Below are positions 9,340-18,967 of a stretch of 64,000 nucleotides of DNA, piece after piece. Origin of the DNA: Emiliania huxleyi CCMP1516 (Eukaryota; Haptophyta; Isochrysidales; Noelaerhabdaceae). A model generated the notes under the pieces. It had not been told where the DNA came from and did no database searches. It saw only the letters and a program-made list of their open reading frames with translations. Made by a program: the position numbers and the translations under genes. Position 1 is the stretch's first letter; each line of letters opens with the position of its first letter. Where the stretch lies: the NCBI RefSeq assembly GCF_000372725.1, contig NW_005201403.1, positions 196,259-260,258 on the forward strand. Reading direction: 5' to 3'.

Positions 9340-10045
9340 GGGTATACTTTAATTCTTTTTGTACTTTAGTCTTTAAAGATTAAACCCTCTCCTCAAAAAC
9401 ATATTCCTGCATCCCCTGGTGGGAGCGGCCTGTTCCGAAAGAAAGAAACAAAAAACGATTGCACTTCAGAGAGTACCCCCCACTCGTCTGGCGCGACACG
9501 CCGCAGGATGGCCGCCGCCGCCGCCTTTGCAGCGCCCCCGTGGCCTCCTCCCGGCTCCACTCGTGGCCGGCGGGTGCCAAAGGGTCCGCAGCAGGCTGCC
9601 AGCAGGCCCGAGCGGTGGCTCGCGACGCGACTCGGCTGCGCCGCCTCCTCGCCGCCGAGTGCTGCGAGCGTCGAGCGAGTCGCCGGCGAGCCATCCGCCA
9701 CAGCCTTAGCTGCCGGTCCACGCACTCCCAGGCACACGGAGGGACCCAGCAGCGTCGCCGCACGCGTCTGAGCCACGCGTCGGCGATGCAAACAGGCTGT
9801 GACTTCACCCGGCAGAGCCTCGACGACTGCTCGGTGCGGAGTGTACTGTTGCGAGGCGCCGCTGGGCGGCGGCGCGCGGCTCCTCGCTGCTTCGGCGCGC
9901 CGCGCTGGCGCTCTGCGGCGGACGGTGCCGTTGGCTCGCCGTTGCCTCGCTCGTGGACGTCCCATTGAAGCACGCGGTGCGGCGCCTCTCGGTGGGCCCA
10001 TTGCGCCTCTCACTACACACTCCCTGCTCTCTCCCGACCTCACTC
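9340..10045. other. Intergenic spacer upstream of the 178-bp array
   Basis: An AT-rich patch (9345-9385, TTTAAAGATTAAA) is followed by GC-rich DNA with overlapping frames on both strands. None carries a recognisable domain. Confidence 0.4.
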
Positions 10046-10745
10046 CACGGTGCGTCACGATCGTGGCGGCGATGCGCCGCAGGCGCTCGTCATCGCGCGC
10101 ACGGCTGTGGCGCCGCGTCCAGGCGGCAAGCGCACCGTGCCATGCCTGCGGTGGCGCTGCCACCGACAGCGCCACCACCGCACACTCACGTGCCGTGAGG
10201 AAACGCCACGTCGCGTGTCACTTCACGGTGTGCCGTGATCGTGGCGGCGATGCGCCGCAGGCGCTCGTCATCGCGCGCACGGCTGTGGCGCCGCGTCCAG
10301 GCGGCAAGCGCACCGTGCCATGCCTGCGGTGGCGCTGCCACCGACAGCGCCACCACCGCACACTCACGTGCCGTGAGGAAACGCCACGTCGCGTGTCACT
10401 TCACGGTGTGCCGTGATCGTGGCGGCGATGCGCCGCAGGCGCTCGTCATCGCGCGCACGGCTGTGGCGCCGCGTCCAGGCGGCAAGCGCACCGTGCCATG
10501 CCTGCGGTGGCGCTGCCACCGACAGCGCCACCACCGCACACTCACGTGCCGTGAGGAAACGCCACGTCGCGTGTCACTTCACGGTGTGCCGTGATCGTGG
10601 CGGCGATGCGCCGCAGGCGCTCGTCATCGCGCGCACGGCCGTGGCGCCGCGTCCAGGCGGCAAGCGCACCGTGCCATGCCTGCGGTGGCGCTGCCACCGA
10701 CAGCGCCACCACCGCACACTCACGTGCCGTGAGGAAACGCCGCCG
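10046..10745. repeat. 178-bp tandem repeat, about four copies
   Basis: The unit beginning near GATCGTGGCGGCGATGCGCC recurs at about 10058, 10236, 10414 and 10592, nearly without change. The first copy differs at its left border and the last diverges after GAGGAAACGCC. As 178 is not a multiple of three, the translated frame shifts each unit. Open frames through it are therefore artefacts. Confidence 0.9.
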
Positions 10746-10905
10746 CGTCGCGTGCGTGGCGCGGCTATCACTAGCGGCCGGCGCTCGTCGGGTGATGGTG
10801 TCGCGGGCCGGCGCTCCAGTGTCGAGACCCAGGTAGAATTCTTTTTCACGCGTGTCAAAAGTCGAGCTCTCGCGCGAGTGCCAAGGTGCTCGAGAGTCTC
10901 GCCTC

Positions 10906-11143
10906 ATGGCCTGCTGCGACAGGTGCGGCGAACGTCATCGGACCATAGACTGCCCACACTTCCCGAAGCCTCGCGGGAAGCATCCGGACGCGCAGTTGCA
11001 AGGCCCAAGGCGCAACCTCTCCCCAGACGTGGAGGCTGTCGTTCGGCGCGGTACTCTCGTGGCCCAGACCCCAGACGGTTCGTGCCTCTTCAATTCCTTC
11101 GCGTACTGCGAGCAGCAAGACGCTGAGAGCGAGGCTCAAGGGG
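10906..11143 (+). pseudogene. Zinc-knuckle plus truncated OTU-type cysteine protease segment
   Basis: From Met 10906: CDRCGERHRTIDCPHF (CxxC...H...C, zinc-knuckle-like), a linker, then QTPDGSCLFNSFAY, which matches the OTU catalytic motif DGxCLFxS with the catalytic Cys present. The OTU domain stops after ~20 residues: the frame breaks near 11080-11150, where a Cys/His-rich segment in another frame takes over. The catalytic His region is absent. Zinc-knuckle plus OTU combinations occur in protist mobile elements, so this is probably an element relic. Confidence 0.5.
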
Positions 11144-11965
11144 ATGGAGCTGCGCGTCAAAGTCCCTTTCACTGTCTTCATGTGCAAAGTCTGCCGGAAG
11201 TATCTCTGCCCCGACTGCTGGCGACCGTGGCACGATTCAGAGGCCCCGGTGGACAAGCGGGAGTGTGCTCCGTGCACTCGCCCAGCCTCAGGCGGCTCGC
11301 CTGCCGAGCCAGCTGAGGACACTCGCTGGTTTCCCCCTTCCCGTGGCGTGCGCCTTGGACGCCGAGCCGCGCGCGCTACCGCTAGATCGGGGGGCAGCAG
11401 GCCCGCCCGTCGCAACATCGACGAGGACGCCGTGCTCAGCCCTGCCCGCCTCTCTGCCTCTCGTGCGTCGCCCCTGCGCCGGGGTCGTTCCAACCCACTG
11501 CCACCTTCCAGCTTGATCTCCCCGGCGGTTCGTTCGCCTGCGAGGAAGGCGAGGAGTGCGGTGAGGGACGCCATCGACGCTGCCGTCGAGAGCGGCCGGC
11601 TGGCGGCCGAGAGCCGGAAGAGGTCACGGTGTGAGAGCGCCGGCGCATCGGGAAGAGAGGCTGCCGTGATTGCTCGTGAGGCAAAGAAGGCGAGGCGGGC
11701 GGAGAGATCATCCCGCCTCGCGAGCCGGCACGCCACCAACCCCCCCGCCAAGCCCCCCGCCAAGCCTGCCGCCAAGCCCGCCGCCAAGCCCACGGCCAAC
11801 GCCAAGCCCCCAAAGCGGCCCCGTGAGCCTGCTGCCGAGGCTGAGGCGGCCCCAGAGGCGCAGCTGCCAAGGGATGGGGCAAAAAAGAGCCGCACTGTCC
11901 GAAGGAGCAAGCGTGGCCGGGATGGCGGCGACTCTTCCCCGCCGGCCGGGCGCCGACGTACCTAG
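11144..11965 (+). CDS. Cys/His-rich plus Arg/Lys-rich protein, probable mobile-element remnant
   Basis: Begins MELRVKVPFTVFMCKVCRKY then LCPDCWRPWHD, a CxxC-x4-CxxC-x3-H zinc ribbon like the terminal zinc finger of some DDE transposases (piggyBac-type ends are one comparison). The rest is basic and low-complexity with PPAKPAAK repeats, and could bind nucleic acid. It lies directly after the OTU fragment in a shifted frame, so the two are probably pieces of one decayed coding region. The start is arbitrary. Confidence 0.35.
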   Translation: MELRVKVPFTVFMCKVCRKYLCPDCWRPWHDSEAPVDKRECAPCTRPASGGSPAEPAEDTRWFPPSRGVRLGRRAARATARSGGSRPARRNIDEDAVLSPARLSASRASPLRRGRSNPLPPSSLISPAVRSPARKARSAVRDAIDAAVESGRLAAESRKRSRCESAGASGREAAVIAREAKKARRAERSSRLASRHATNPPAKPPAKPAAKPAAKPTANAKPPKRPREPAAEAEAAPEAQLPRDGAKKSRTVRRSKRGRDGGDSSPPAGRRRT

Positions 11966-12005
11966 TAGGCTGTGAGAGTGTGCCCGGGAGCTGTGAGAGT
12001 TTATC

Positions 12006-12598
12006 GTAGTCAGGCTGTCTTGTGTATGCGGCTGCCTTCCTGGTCAGGCAGGACATGCCCCTACTGGAGTGGTATGTCAAGTAAGGGCCCGCGGGTTGAG
12101 GTTGTTCTCGCGCCACACCACCCTGCCACCGCTGCCACCGAAGGCAACACGGTGCTCAGAATGGCTAAGTCGGGCCGATTTTGTATTCGCACGCCGCGCG
12201 CCGTGGAGGGCGCGGACAAGCGACTGACACCAAATGTCCGACTCTGGGGTTGTAGTGCGGACCCCGGACTACAACTCTCTAGTCGGATGTGCGGCGTGAA
12301 ACGCGCTGTTGCGCCCTCCACGGCGCCCGAAGTGCGCCTTGTCTCGCACAGCAGACGGGTCGCGAGCCGGGAAATCGCAGCAGTCTCGCTGAATCTCGCC
12401 GCCCCAGGCTCTAGAGGTGGAGAGACTGGCCTTCCTGGTCAAGCAGGACATGCCCCTGCTAGCATGCCAAGCAAGGGCTCGCGGGTCGAGGTTGTTATTG
12501 CGCCACACCACCCTGCCACCGCTGCCACCGAAGGCAACACGGTGCTCCGTGAAACGGCCACTTTGTTGTCGTAGTCAGGCTGTCTTGTGTATGCGGCT
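12006..12598. repeat. Paired ~125-bp and 28-bp repeats enclosing a foldback element
   Basis: 12029-12155 and 12428-12550 are ~85% similar (CTTCCTGGTCA...GGACATGCCCCT..., GCGCCACACCACCCTGCCAC). The 28-bp motif TAGTCAGGCTGTCTTGTGTA plus TGCGGCT appears at 12006-12033 and again at about 12571-12598, on the opposite side of its partner repeat. The foldback element (12188-12336) sits between the copies. Confidence 0.7.
12188..12336. mobile_element. 149-bp foldback (MITE-like) element
   Basis: Terminal inverted repeats: CGCAC...CGCGCCGTGGAGGGCGC at the left and GCGCCCTCCACGGCGCC...GTGCG at the right. Internal paired segments (GTCCGACT/AGTCGGA and GGTTGTAGT/ACTACAAC) let almost the whole element fold into one hairpin. 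No coding capacity, and no clear target-site duplication found. Confidence 0.6.
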
Positions 12599-13153
12599 CC
12601 TTAAAGCTAAGAAGTGTGTATAAGGGGCTAGGAAGAGGGACCCAAGATATCTTCTGAGCTGTGCACAGGGGAGGACCTAGGTGACAAAGACCCAAGAGAA
12701 GGGGCCGGAGAGAGTGAGGTGAGGCCCGAGCGGCCAACGGAGCAGCGGTGGTGGCAGCGTGGCGCACCGTCAAGCTCGGGCACAGCCGGTTTAAGCCAAA
12801 GTGAAGTAACTCATATATATCTGAAATCATATGAGTTACACCTCGGCCTTCTAGGAGCTGCTAGCTGAGTGATTGGCGCGCTAGAAGCCTCCCCGAGAGT
12901 GCCTCCCCGACCGGCCCCGAGGAGCTGCTCGGAACTCCAACTTTAACCCTTCATAGCTCCAAAACGTACCTGCGGATTTCTTCCCTATTGCTCCTGCATG
13001 ATCTGTGGGTCCACCCCACTCACATAACCAAGCCTCAAGGAATGGCGTCTAGGCGTTCAGAAATAGTGTCTTGTACACACCCATACACATCTTTTCTCCC
13101 AGTAAGCTAAAAGTACGTACACATCAGACGACTCAAGGGTACACACCGAGACC
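12599..13153. other. Intergenic spacer
   Basis: Moderate GC. No gene, no strong repeat. Short GGAGCTGCT duplications only. Confidence 0.4.
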
Positions 13154-13795
13154 TTGACTGCACGCAGACCGACTGCCTACACCCCCTCGCCGACCGCCTC
13201 CTGCTCCTCCGCCACGGCAGCAGGGAGCACCGCGGCGGGCGCAGCAGCCGCTGGCGAGGTGGGCGTGTCGGGTGCAGACGTCGACGCGGCCAGTGCGGCG
13301 GCGGGCGCGGCGGCGGGCGCGGCGGCCTTGACGGGCAGCGACGCCTCCGAGCCCCGGCTCGAGAGCTGCGTCTTGTGGAGCGACACCATCGACGAGGAGC
13401 GCGAGGAGCCGCCGCCAGCAGTGGGGCACCCCGCGCCAAGTCACAGACGCGGTCGGACCTGGCCGGCCGCCCGACGCGTCTCGCCTCGGGATCGGCGTCG
13501 TCGCGCCCGACGGAAAGGGCGTCTCGATCGGCGCCAGGCCGGGGAAGCCGTACGAGGGCCTTGCGCTGCCTGCCGAGTGGCGCAGAGGCGGATGGCGGCG
13601 GCGCGCGATTCACGCCTGGGGGGCTCTCCCGGTCTGCCGGGCTGGATTTGCTGTTTCACTGGGAACTGCCCCCCTTGCGAGTACACACTTACTCGTGTCA
13701 GGCTTGCGGCAGTGTCCCATTCGAGCGTGTCGTGTTTTTGCTACTGTTGCGGCCTAAAGTCTGTGCAGGTTGCGGAGGACACGATCCCGGCGTGA
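13154..13795 (+). CDS. Doubtful open frame, Ala-rich then Cys-containing
   Basis: An open frame of 213 codons with an Ala/Gly-rich first half and a final CCFTGNCPPCEY...CFCYCCG stretch. Two other frames are open over the same DNA, one reading GIGVVAPDGKGVSIGARPG followed by KPYEGLALP. The true frame, if any, is undecided. No family recognised. Listed only because the region is otherwise empty. Confidence 0.15.
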   Translation: MTARRPTAYTPSPTASCSSATAAGSTAAGAAAAGEVGVSGADVDAASAAAGAAAGAAALTGSDASEPRLESCVLWSDTIDEEREEPPPAVGHPAPSHRRGRTWPAARRVSPRDRRRRARRKGRLDRRQAGEAVRGPCAACRVAQRRMAAARDSRLGGSPGLPGWICCFTGNCPPCEYTLTRVRLAAVSHSSVSCFCYCCGLKSVQVAEDTIPA

Positions 13796-13947
13796 ACACG
13801 ACTAACTGACGGATCCGCTCCTGACACCACAGTCGCACGCGCCGCGCTGCGGCGCGTGCGGCTGTCTTTGTTTGAAGTAAAAAGTCGAATCAGAGCGCCG
13901 TCGGCGTTGTCCTCCATTTTCCTCCCACGGACCGCCCGTCTGGCACC

Positions 13948-14150
13948 GCTCCGGGACGCACGCCGGCGAAGCACCATCAAGCTGCTTTACGGCCCCAGCA
14001 TTGCCTTCCCAGGCTTAGCTAGACTGAAAGATATTGTGCACATGGTTAGTCTCTACAATATATACACTGACATTGAACCTCCCAGAGCTCGTCCCGGTCC
14101 GTCACGGCCATCCTCGGCCTCCGGAGGGCCCCCGGCCGCGGCGCGGTGCG
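13948..14150 (+). repeat. Dispersed repeat shared with 56330-56530 (inverted)
   Basis: About 190 bp align at roughly 85-90% with the reverse complement of 56330-56530. Shared blocks include CGGGACGCACGCCGGCGAAG, AGATATTGTGCACATGG and TGAACCTCCCAGAGCTCGTC. Both copies translate alike in one frame (RDARRRSTIKLLYGPSIAFP here), so this may be a relic of a retroelement coding segment. Confidence 0.75.
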
Positions 14151-14518
14151 GCGGCGTCACAAATCCGACCACAGAGCACCGGGACGCGGTCGGGCGATCT
14201 GAGGCCCGACTAGGCGTATGCATTGCCTATACAGGGCTATCACCTGGACCTATCAACAGCGCCGTGGTCAGGAGCTGCTGTTCACACTTGCACAGACTTT
14301 GATACGGCACAGTAACTCAGCCAAAAAATATTTTTTTCTCAGCCTCTGAAAAAAAATTTGGGTGGCCGAGTTTTCGCAGGTTACCTTGGTTACCAGGTTA
14401 CTTTTTCATTAGATATGTATAAATACTAAGAAATAAATACTGGCTTCGGGCTGTTGTTGCAGACAGAAAAGCGCTTGCGCTTCGGCGGTAGTGATCTAAT
14501 CACCCGAATACCACGTTT

Positions 14519-14600
14519 CGGATCGCTCCTCATCGCAAACCCTGTCAGCAGTTCACCTACGGGTATGTTCGTAAGAGCTACATACACTGAAAAACAATCT
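14519..14600 (+). repeat. Dispersed repeat shared with 46686-46770
   Basis: GATCGCTCCTCATCGCAAAC, then GTCAGCAG, and CGTAAGAGCTACATACACTG are common to both loci in the same orientation, with small differences between the blocks. In this copy a (CT)n tract follows. Non-coding. Confidence 0.75.
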
Positions 14601-14844
14601 CTCTCTCTCTCTCTCTGAAAAACACTACGGCGCGCATGCGCGCAAGGTCTGCTAGTGACATAAAGGGCAGAAAGTGGGTCGGTTGTTTTTAATCTGGCTG
14701 CGCCACGAGCACGACGCTCCGGCTCCGGTGGTTTGCCTGTGTTAGTGCTAGCACGCGCCAGTCCGCACCTGTGTCCTGTGTCGAGCCTGTCCCTCTGTGT
14801 GACATACAAATTCTTTTCCGACATGGCAGTTGCGATGGCGCTTT

Positions 14845-15075
14845 CACACACCACACACACACTCTCTCTCCTCTCAACTCTCTCCCTCTCTCTCCCCTGA
14901 GACTCTCTCTGCTCGCTCCGCCCTCTCTCTCCCTCCCTCCCTCCCTCCCTCTCGCGCCCCCCCCCTCTTCTCTCCTCTCCCCCCCGCCCCCCTCCTCTCT
15001 CCCAGCTCTCTCCTCTCTCCTCCTCTCTCCTCCTCTCTCCTCTCCTCTCATCCTCTCCTCTTCTCATCTCCTCCC
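14845..15075. repeat. Polypyrimidine (CT-rich) tract
   Basis: About 230 bp almost free of purines on the + strand (CTCTC, CCCTCC units). It produces spurious Ser/Leu/Pro frames on + and Glu/Arg/Gly frames on -. Potential triplex or H-DNA former. Confidence 0.8.
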
Positions 15076-15127
15076 AAAACTCTTTTTCGTCGCTGGCTGG
15101 TGTGGTGGCTGGGCTTAGTTGTTTGCC

Positions 15128-15443
15128 ACACACACGCACCCCTTTGGGGTCACAGCCCCCCCCCTCCCCCGCCGACCGCGATTTCTTTTCCTTGTCCTTT
15201 TCGCTTCTTGTTTTTAAAACTCCGTTTCTGGCTATGTTCTTTTTTCTGCCAGTGCGCGCCAGTCCCGTGCCCAGTGTTGTGCAAGGGAGTTCCTTCTAAA
15301 ACTCTTTTGTTTTTAAAACCCCGCTCCTCGCTCCATATCCCATATGTTTCTTTATTTACACACGCACCCCTTTGGGGTTACAGCCCCCCCCCCCGCCCAC
15401 GATTTCTTTTCCTTGTTCCGTTCGGTTCTTGTTTTTAAAACCC
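15128..15443 (+). repeat. Direct repeat of ~85 bp, spacing 231 bp
   Basis: 15128-15222 and 15359-15442 share CACACGCACCCCTTTGGGGT, a poly-C run, CGATTTCTTTTCCTTGT and CTTGTTTTTAAAAC. Non-coding. Confidence 0.75.
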
Positions 15444-15461
15444 CGCTTGTCCCCCTGCATA

Positions 15462-15650
15462 TGTCGTCTGATGTGTCACTGTGTGCGTCACATCAGTCTT
15501 GATAGCAAGCACGGTCGATCCGTCAAAGCGATACACTCGTTCCTATCACGTTGGAGGGCTGGCACAGAGAGCGACAAGAAGGCGTCCGCACAGCAAGCCG
15601 CTCGGTCGATCACGTTGCTCGCTCGATGCCGGCGTCCGGCATATGTTCTT
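15462..15650 (+). repeat. Dispersed repeat family, copy B (rearranged)
   Basis: The first ~110 bp (GTCGTCTGATGTGTCACTGT to GGGCTGGCACAGAG) match 8909-9020. The next ~75 bp (AAGAAGGCGTCCGCAC to CGATGCCGG) match 8795-8865 in inverted orientation. Copy B is therefore an internally rearranged member of the 8.6-kb/39-kb family. Confidence 0.75.
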
Positions 15651-15784
15651 TTTTCTGCGCGATATAAGCGCGCCGCCTCCCTGTTTGACCGCCTCTCTCC
15701 ACCCGCCTCCCGCCTCACCACCACATCCGTTCCGCTAGCTCCCTGTCTTGAGCGGCACCTCCGCGGCACTCGCTGCGGCGGCGG

Positions 15785-17993
15785 ATGCTCTATGCCAACA
15801 AGCAGGACGTTGAGGCGGACCTCCGCGTCCAGCTGCTGGCGATCCGTGAGCGAGAGCTCCGCTTCTACACGGCAAACTGCCGGACCATCGGCACGCAGGT
15901 GCCGCCTGCCTTCTCGCCCCTCGCTGCGCCCATCGCCCGCTGTGGAGCGGGCCTCACCCTCGTCGCTGTTCGCGCGCCTGCCCAGGCGTCCGTGTTTGCC
16001 GGCTTTGCGTTCGTCTGCTTCGAATACGGAGTGCGGTTCGAGGGGCGCGAGGTGGTGGGTCAACTCGACGACGCGCCCTCCCAGCCGCCTGCGGCGCCCT
16101 CCCAGCCCTACGCGCCGCCGTCCCCTCCGCCGCCGCCCGGCTTCCTGGCCGAGGCGTCGGCGACACCAGAGGCGCTGCGGGTGCTGTTTGTGCTGTGCGC
16201 GACGGCGGCGATGACGCTCAACCTGGGGGCGATGTTCTTTGCAAACTGCCTCGCCCTCTTCGGCCCGGGCCTCGCGCTGCGTGGCGACGGCGTCGAGGCG
16301 ATGGACCGGGCGGTGGACGGACTCGCTCTCGAGTACCGGCTCGTCTTCCTCGCCTTCTTCCTCGGCACGCTCTCCTTCCTCGCGATCGCCTTCATCTACT
16401 CGCTGATGCAAGGAGACATCATCCTCTCCGTCTCTCTCATCTGCGTGCTGCTCTACCTGCTCCGGCACCCCCCCCCCCCCCCCCCCGTGCCGTCAAGCGG
16501 GATCAAGGGACTCGTCAGTGATCAGCATATCGGAATGGCAGGGACACCCTCCCCTACCCCACGGTACCCGAACCCACCCTCCCAATGGCAGGCACACCCT
16601 CCGCGCCTTCAAGCGGCTCTACAAGCGCTTCCGGCTCCCTCCCGCCCTCGCCCACTCTGGCAACTTCAACGCGCAGGACCGAGATCGCCCGAGATCACCC
16701 GAGATCACCCGAGGTCGCCCGCCACCGCCCTCTCACCCGCGCGGCCTCCCTCAGGATGGGTCACGCATGTTATATTATATTTATATTATATTATCTTATA
16801 TTGCCTCGCCGCAGGACGGGTCACGCATGGTGGACCCGCTCGTGCAGGAGGCGCAGGTGGCGGCGCTCTCGCGGCGCGCACCAGCGGCTCGAGAAGCTCT
16901 GGACTCGTGCGTCGGAGTGATCTGAGGCCTCCTCCGCCAACAGGCACGCACAGTGGCTCGAGAAGCTCGCGCAGCGCAAGCGGTGCCTCGACTGGCCGCT
17001 GCGGCAGTATCTCTACCTCCGCCTCTTCTTTGACGACTTTGTCGGCGTGTCGGCGGAGGTCTTCGAGCTGCGCTACCGCGGCCACGCCACCGCGCCGCGC
17101 GGCGCGGGCGACGCGATGACGAGCAAGGTCCTGCAGGCGAACCCGTTGGGCCGAGGGCGGGGAGGGACACGTCCACGACACGTCCACTACACGTCCACGA
17201 CACGTCCACCATATGCCCACGACACGCCCACGACACGCCCACGACACGCCCACGACACGCCCACGACACGCCCACGACACGCCCACGACACGCCCACGAC
17301 ACGCCCACGACACGCCCACGACACGTCCACGACACGCCCACGACACGCCCACGACACGCCCACGACACGCCCACGACACGCCCACGACACGCCCACGACA
17401 CGCCCACGACACGCCCACGACACGCCCACGACACGCCCACGACACGCCCACGACACGCCCACGACACGCCCACGACACGCCCACGACACGCCCACGACAC
17501 GCCCACGACACGCCCACGACACGCCCACGACACGTCCACGACACGCCCACGACACGCCCACGACACGCCCACGACACGCCCACGACACGTCCACGACACG
17601 CCCACGACACGCCCACGACACGCCCACGACACGCCCACGACACGCCCACGACACGCCCACGACACGTCCACGACACGCCCACGACACGCCCACGACACGC
17701 CCACGACACGCCCCCCAAGCGCTCGAGCTCAACAACAACAATAGCAGTCAGAGTGGTCCTACTCCTAATCGTGAGAATGGTAATCACCAAAGGCGATCGA
17801 GCTCAACCGCTGCTCCGAGGGCGCCGCCGTCGACTACTCGCCGCACGTGCAGCGAGCGCTGAGCCAGGCGAGCCTTAGCAGAGCCTCAGCGTTTTGCGGG
17901 GTCGTCCACTCACTCACCCACCCCTCAGCGTACCTCAGCAGTGTACCGTGCTCAGCCCAGGCGAGCGGAGGCGACGCCGACGACGCGGGCGGA

Positions 17994-18024
<31 letters not shown>

Positions 18025-18526
18025 CGCCGCGCGCCGCCAGGGCGGGCGGGGCGGGCGCGCGGCGCAAGCTGCCGATGCGGCGCGTCCCGGGCGAGGAGAG
18101 GCGGCGTCCTCTCTCGGAGCATTCCTCGGAAGCTTCCCGGAGCCTTCCTGTAGGCGCCAGCCGAGCGAGGAGGGCCGGCGGGGCCTGCTCGGCGGCGGCG
18201 ACGTGCCGAGCGACGCGTACCGGCAGAGCAGCTTGAGTAGCGCATACCCTCCGACCGAGCTCTCGCTGCTTGGGGGAGGGGGCGCCGCCGGCAGCCAGGA
18301 CGGCGGGGGCAGCAGCTCGCAGCACGCAGCCTGCAGCGCCGGGCGTTGGCCGGGCGGGTGCGCGACCGGCCCGCACCAGGCCGGCTGCTTCTCGCCCTCC
18401 CAGCTCCTCTCGACCGAGTCGCCGACGGCGTCGGAGGAGGACAGCGTCAAGCCCAGCCGGCCGCGGAGGTGGGACATGGGAGGGTGGCTGGTGGAGCGCG
18501 GGGAGCAGCTGCTCCAGAAACTGTGA
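15785..18526 (+). CDS. Orai-like four-TM membrane protein, multi-exon
   Basis: Candidate Ca2+-channel-type protein. Exon 1 15785-15898; GT-AG intron 15899-15985; exon 2 15986-16464; GC-AG intron 16465-16591; exon 3 from 16592 (HTLRAFKRLYKRFRLPPALA); later exons around 16811, 16945-17150, 17790-17867, 17961 and 18165-18526. Segments RTIGTQASVFAGFAFVCFEY, LRVLFVLCATAAMTLNLGAM and YRLVFLAFFLGTLSFLAIAF match the order and character of Orai TM1-TM3 (human: SALLSGFAMVAMVEV; LLIAFSACTTVLVAVHL; FSTVIGTLLFLAEVV). Exons after 16810 (QYLYLRLFFDDFVGVSAEVF and a Gly-rich, Ser-rich tail) are unrecognised and could belong to a fused or separate gene. Frames of the last exons are not fully resolved. An in-frame stop sits upstream of 15785. 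Confidence 0.5.
17167..17712. repeat. 11-bp minisatellite, about 50 units, inside an intron
   Basis: The unit CCCACGACACG is repeated almost without interruption; a few units have CGTCC instead of CGCCC. Three units equal 33 nt, so every frame stays open and reads an 11-residue repeat (PTTRPRHAHDT on +). The array lies between exon pieces ending near 17150 and starting near 17790. It belongs to the GACACGTCC-type filler seen in other introns here. Confidence 0.9.
17864..17966 (+). repeat. Direct repeat at both ends of a GC-AG intron
   Basis: CCAGGCGAGC occurs at 17864-17873 and 17957-17966. Splicing CAG/GC...AG/GC removes 17868-17960 and joins HVQRALSQ to ASGGDADD in frame. Confidence 0.7.
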
Positions 18527-18750
18527 TCGAATCGTAGTATTGGGATTTGGGTAATGTGTGTGGACTTGTCACTTGAGCCTCTATGATTAGTAGCCCGTGG
18601 TTGCGCAGCGCTCTCGGAGAGGCGAGTGTGGGCGACTGACTGTCTGGTATAGCCCCAGCCCACTCCGCGTGAACTCTCGAGGGATCTCGAGTTGTTGCGG
18701 AGCTCCCAGCTCCTCGGTACGAACTCTGTTCACACCGAGCGGGCGCTCCT

Positions 18751-18931
18751 GGGTTCCAACTTTTTCCGGGGTATGGTATGGTATGCTCGCGGCCCAAAGG
18801 GTGGGGGGGTATGGTCCTGACCGCCCGAGGCCGGCAGCCGGGAGGCTGGGTCTGTCAGCAGGCGGGGGCTTATGGTCCCGAGGTGGGTTGCGCGATGATA
18901 CCATACCATACCCCGCAAAAAGTCCGAACCC
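18751..18931. mobile_element. MITE with 34-bp terminal inverted repeats
   Basis: 18751-18784 and the reverse complement of 18898-18931 agree at about 31 of 34 positions (GGGTTC...ACTTTTT.CGGGGTAT, then GGTATGGTAT). Internal DNA is GC-rich and non-coding. It ends only 36 bp before the ATG at 18968, so it may carry the promoter or 5' leader of that gene. No clear target-site duplication. Confidence 0.75.
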
Positions 18932-18967
18932 TGCAATAGCCGATCGGCACACGCGAGCCACAGGGAC

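Noticed and set aside
10235..11126. Repetitive protein genes of 119-237 codons
   Set aside because: They are the 178-bp tandem array read through; the frame shifts every unit.
14426..15139. Glu/Arg-rich minus-strand protein
   Set aside because: Product of the polypyrimidine tract at 14845-15075.
17167..17712. CRISPR-like array
   Set aside because: Units are contiguous with no unique spacers, and the genome is eukaryotic.
16786..17790. Repeat proteins on both strands across 17167-17712 (RVVGVSWACRG or PTTRPRHAHDT repeats)
   Set aside because: Artefact of an 11-bp minisatellite that keeps all frames open; flanking exons show it is intronic.
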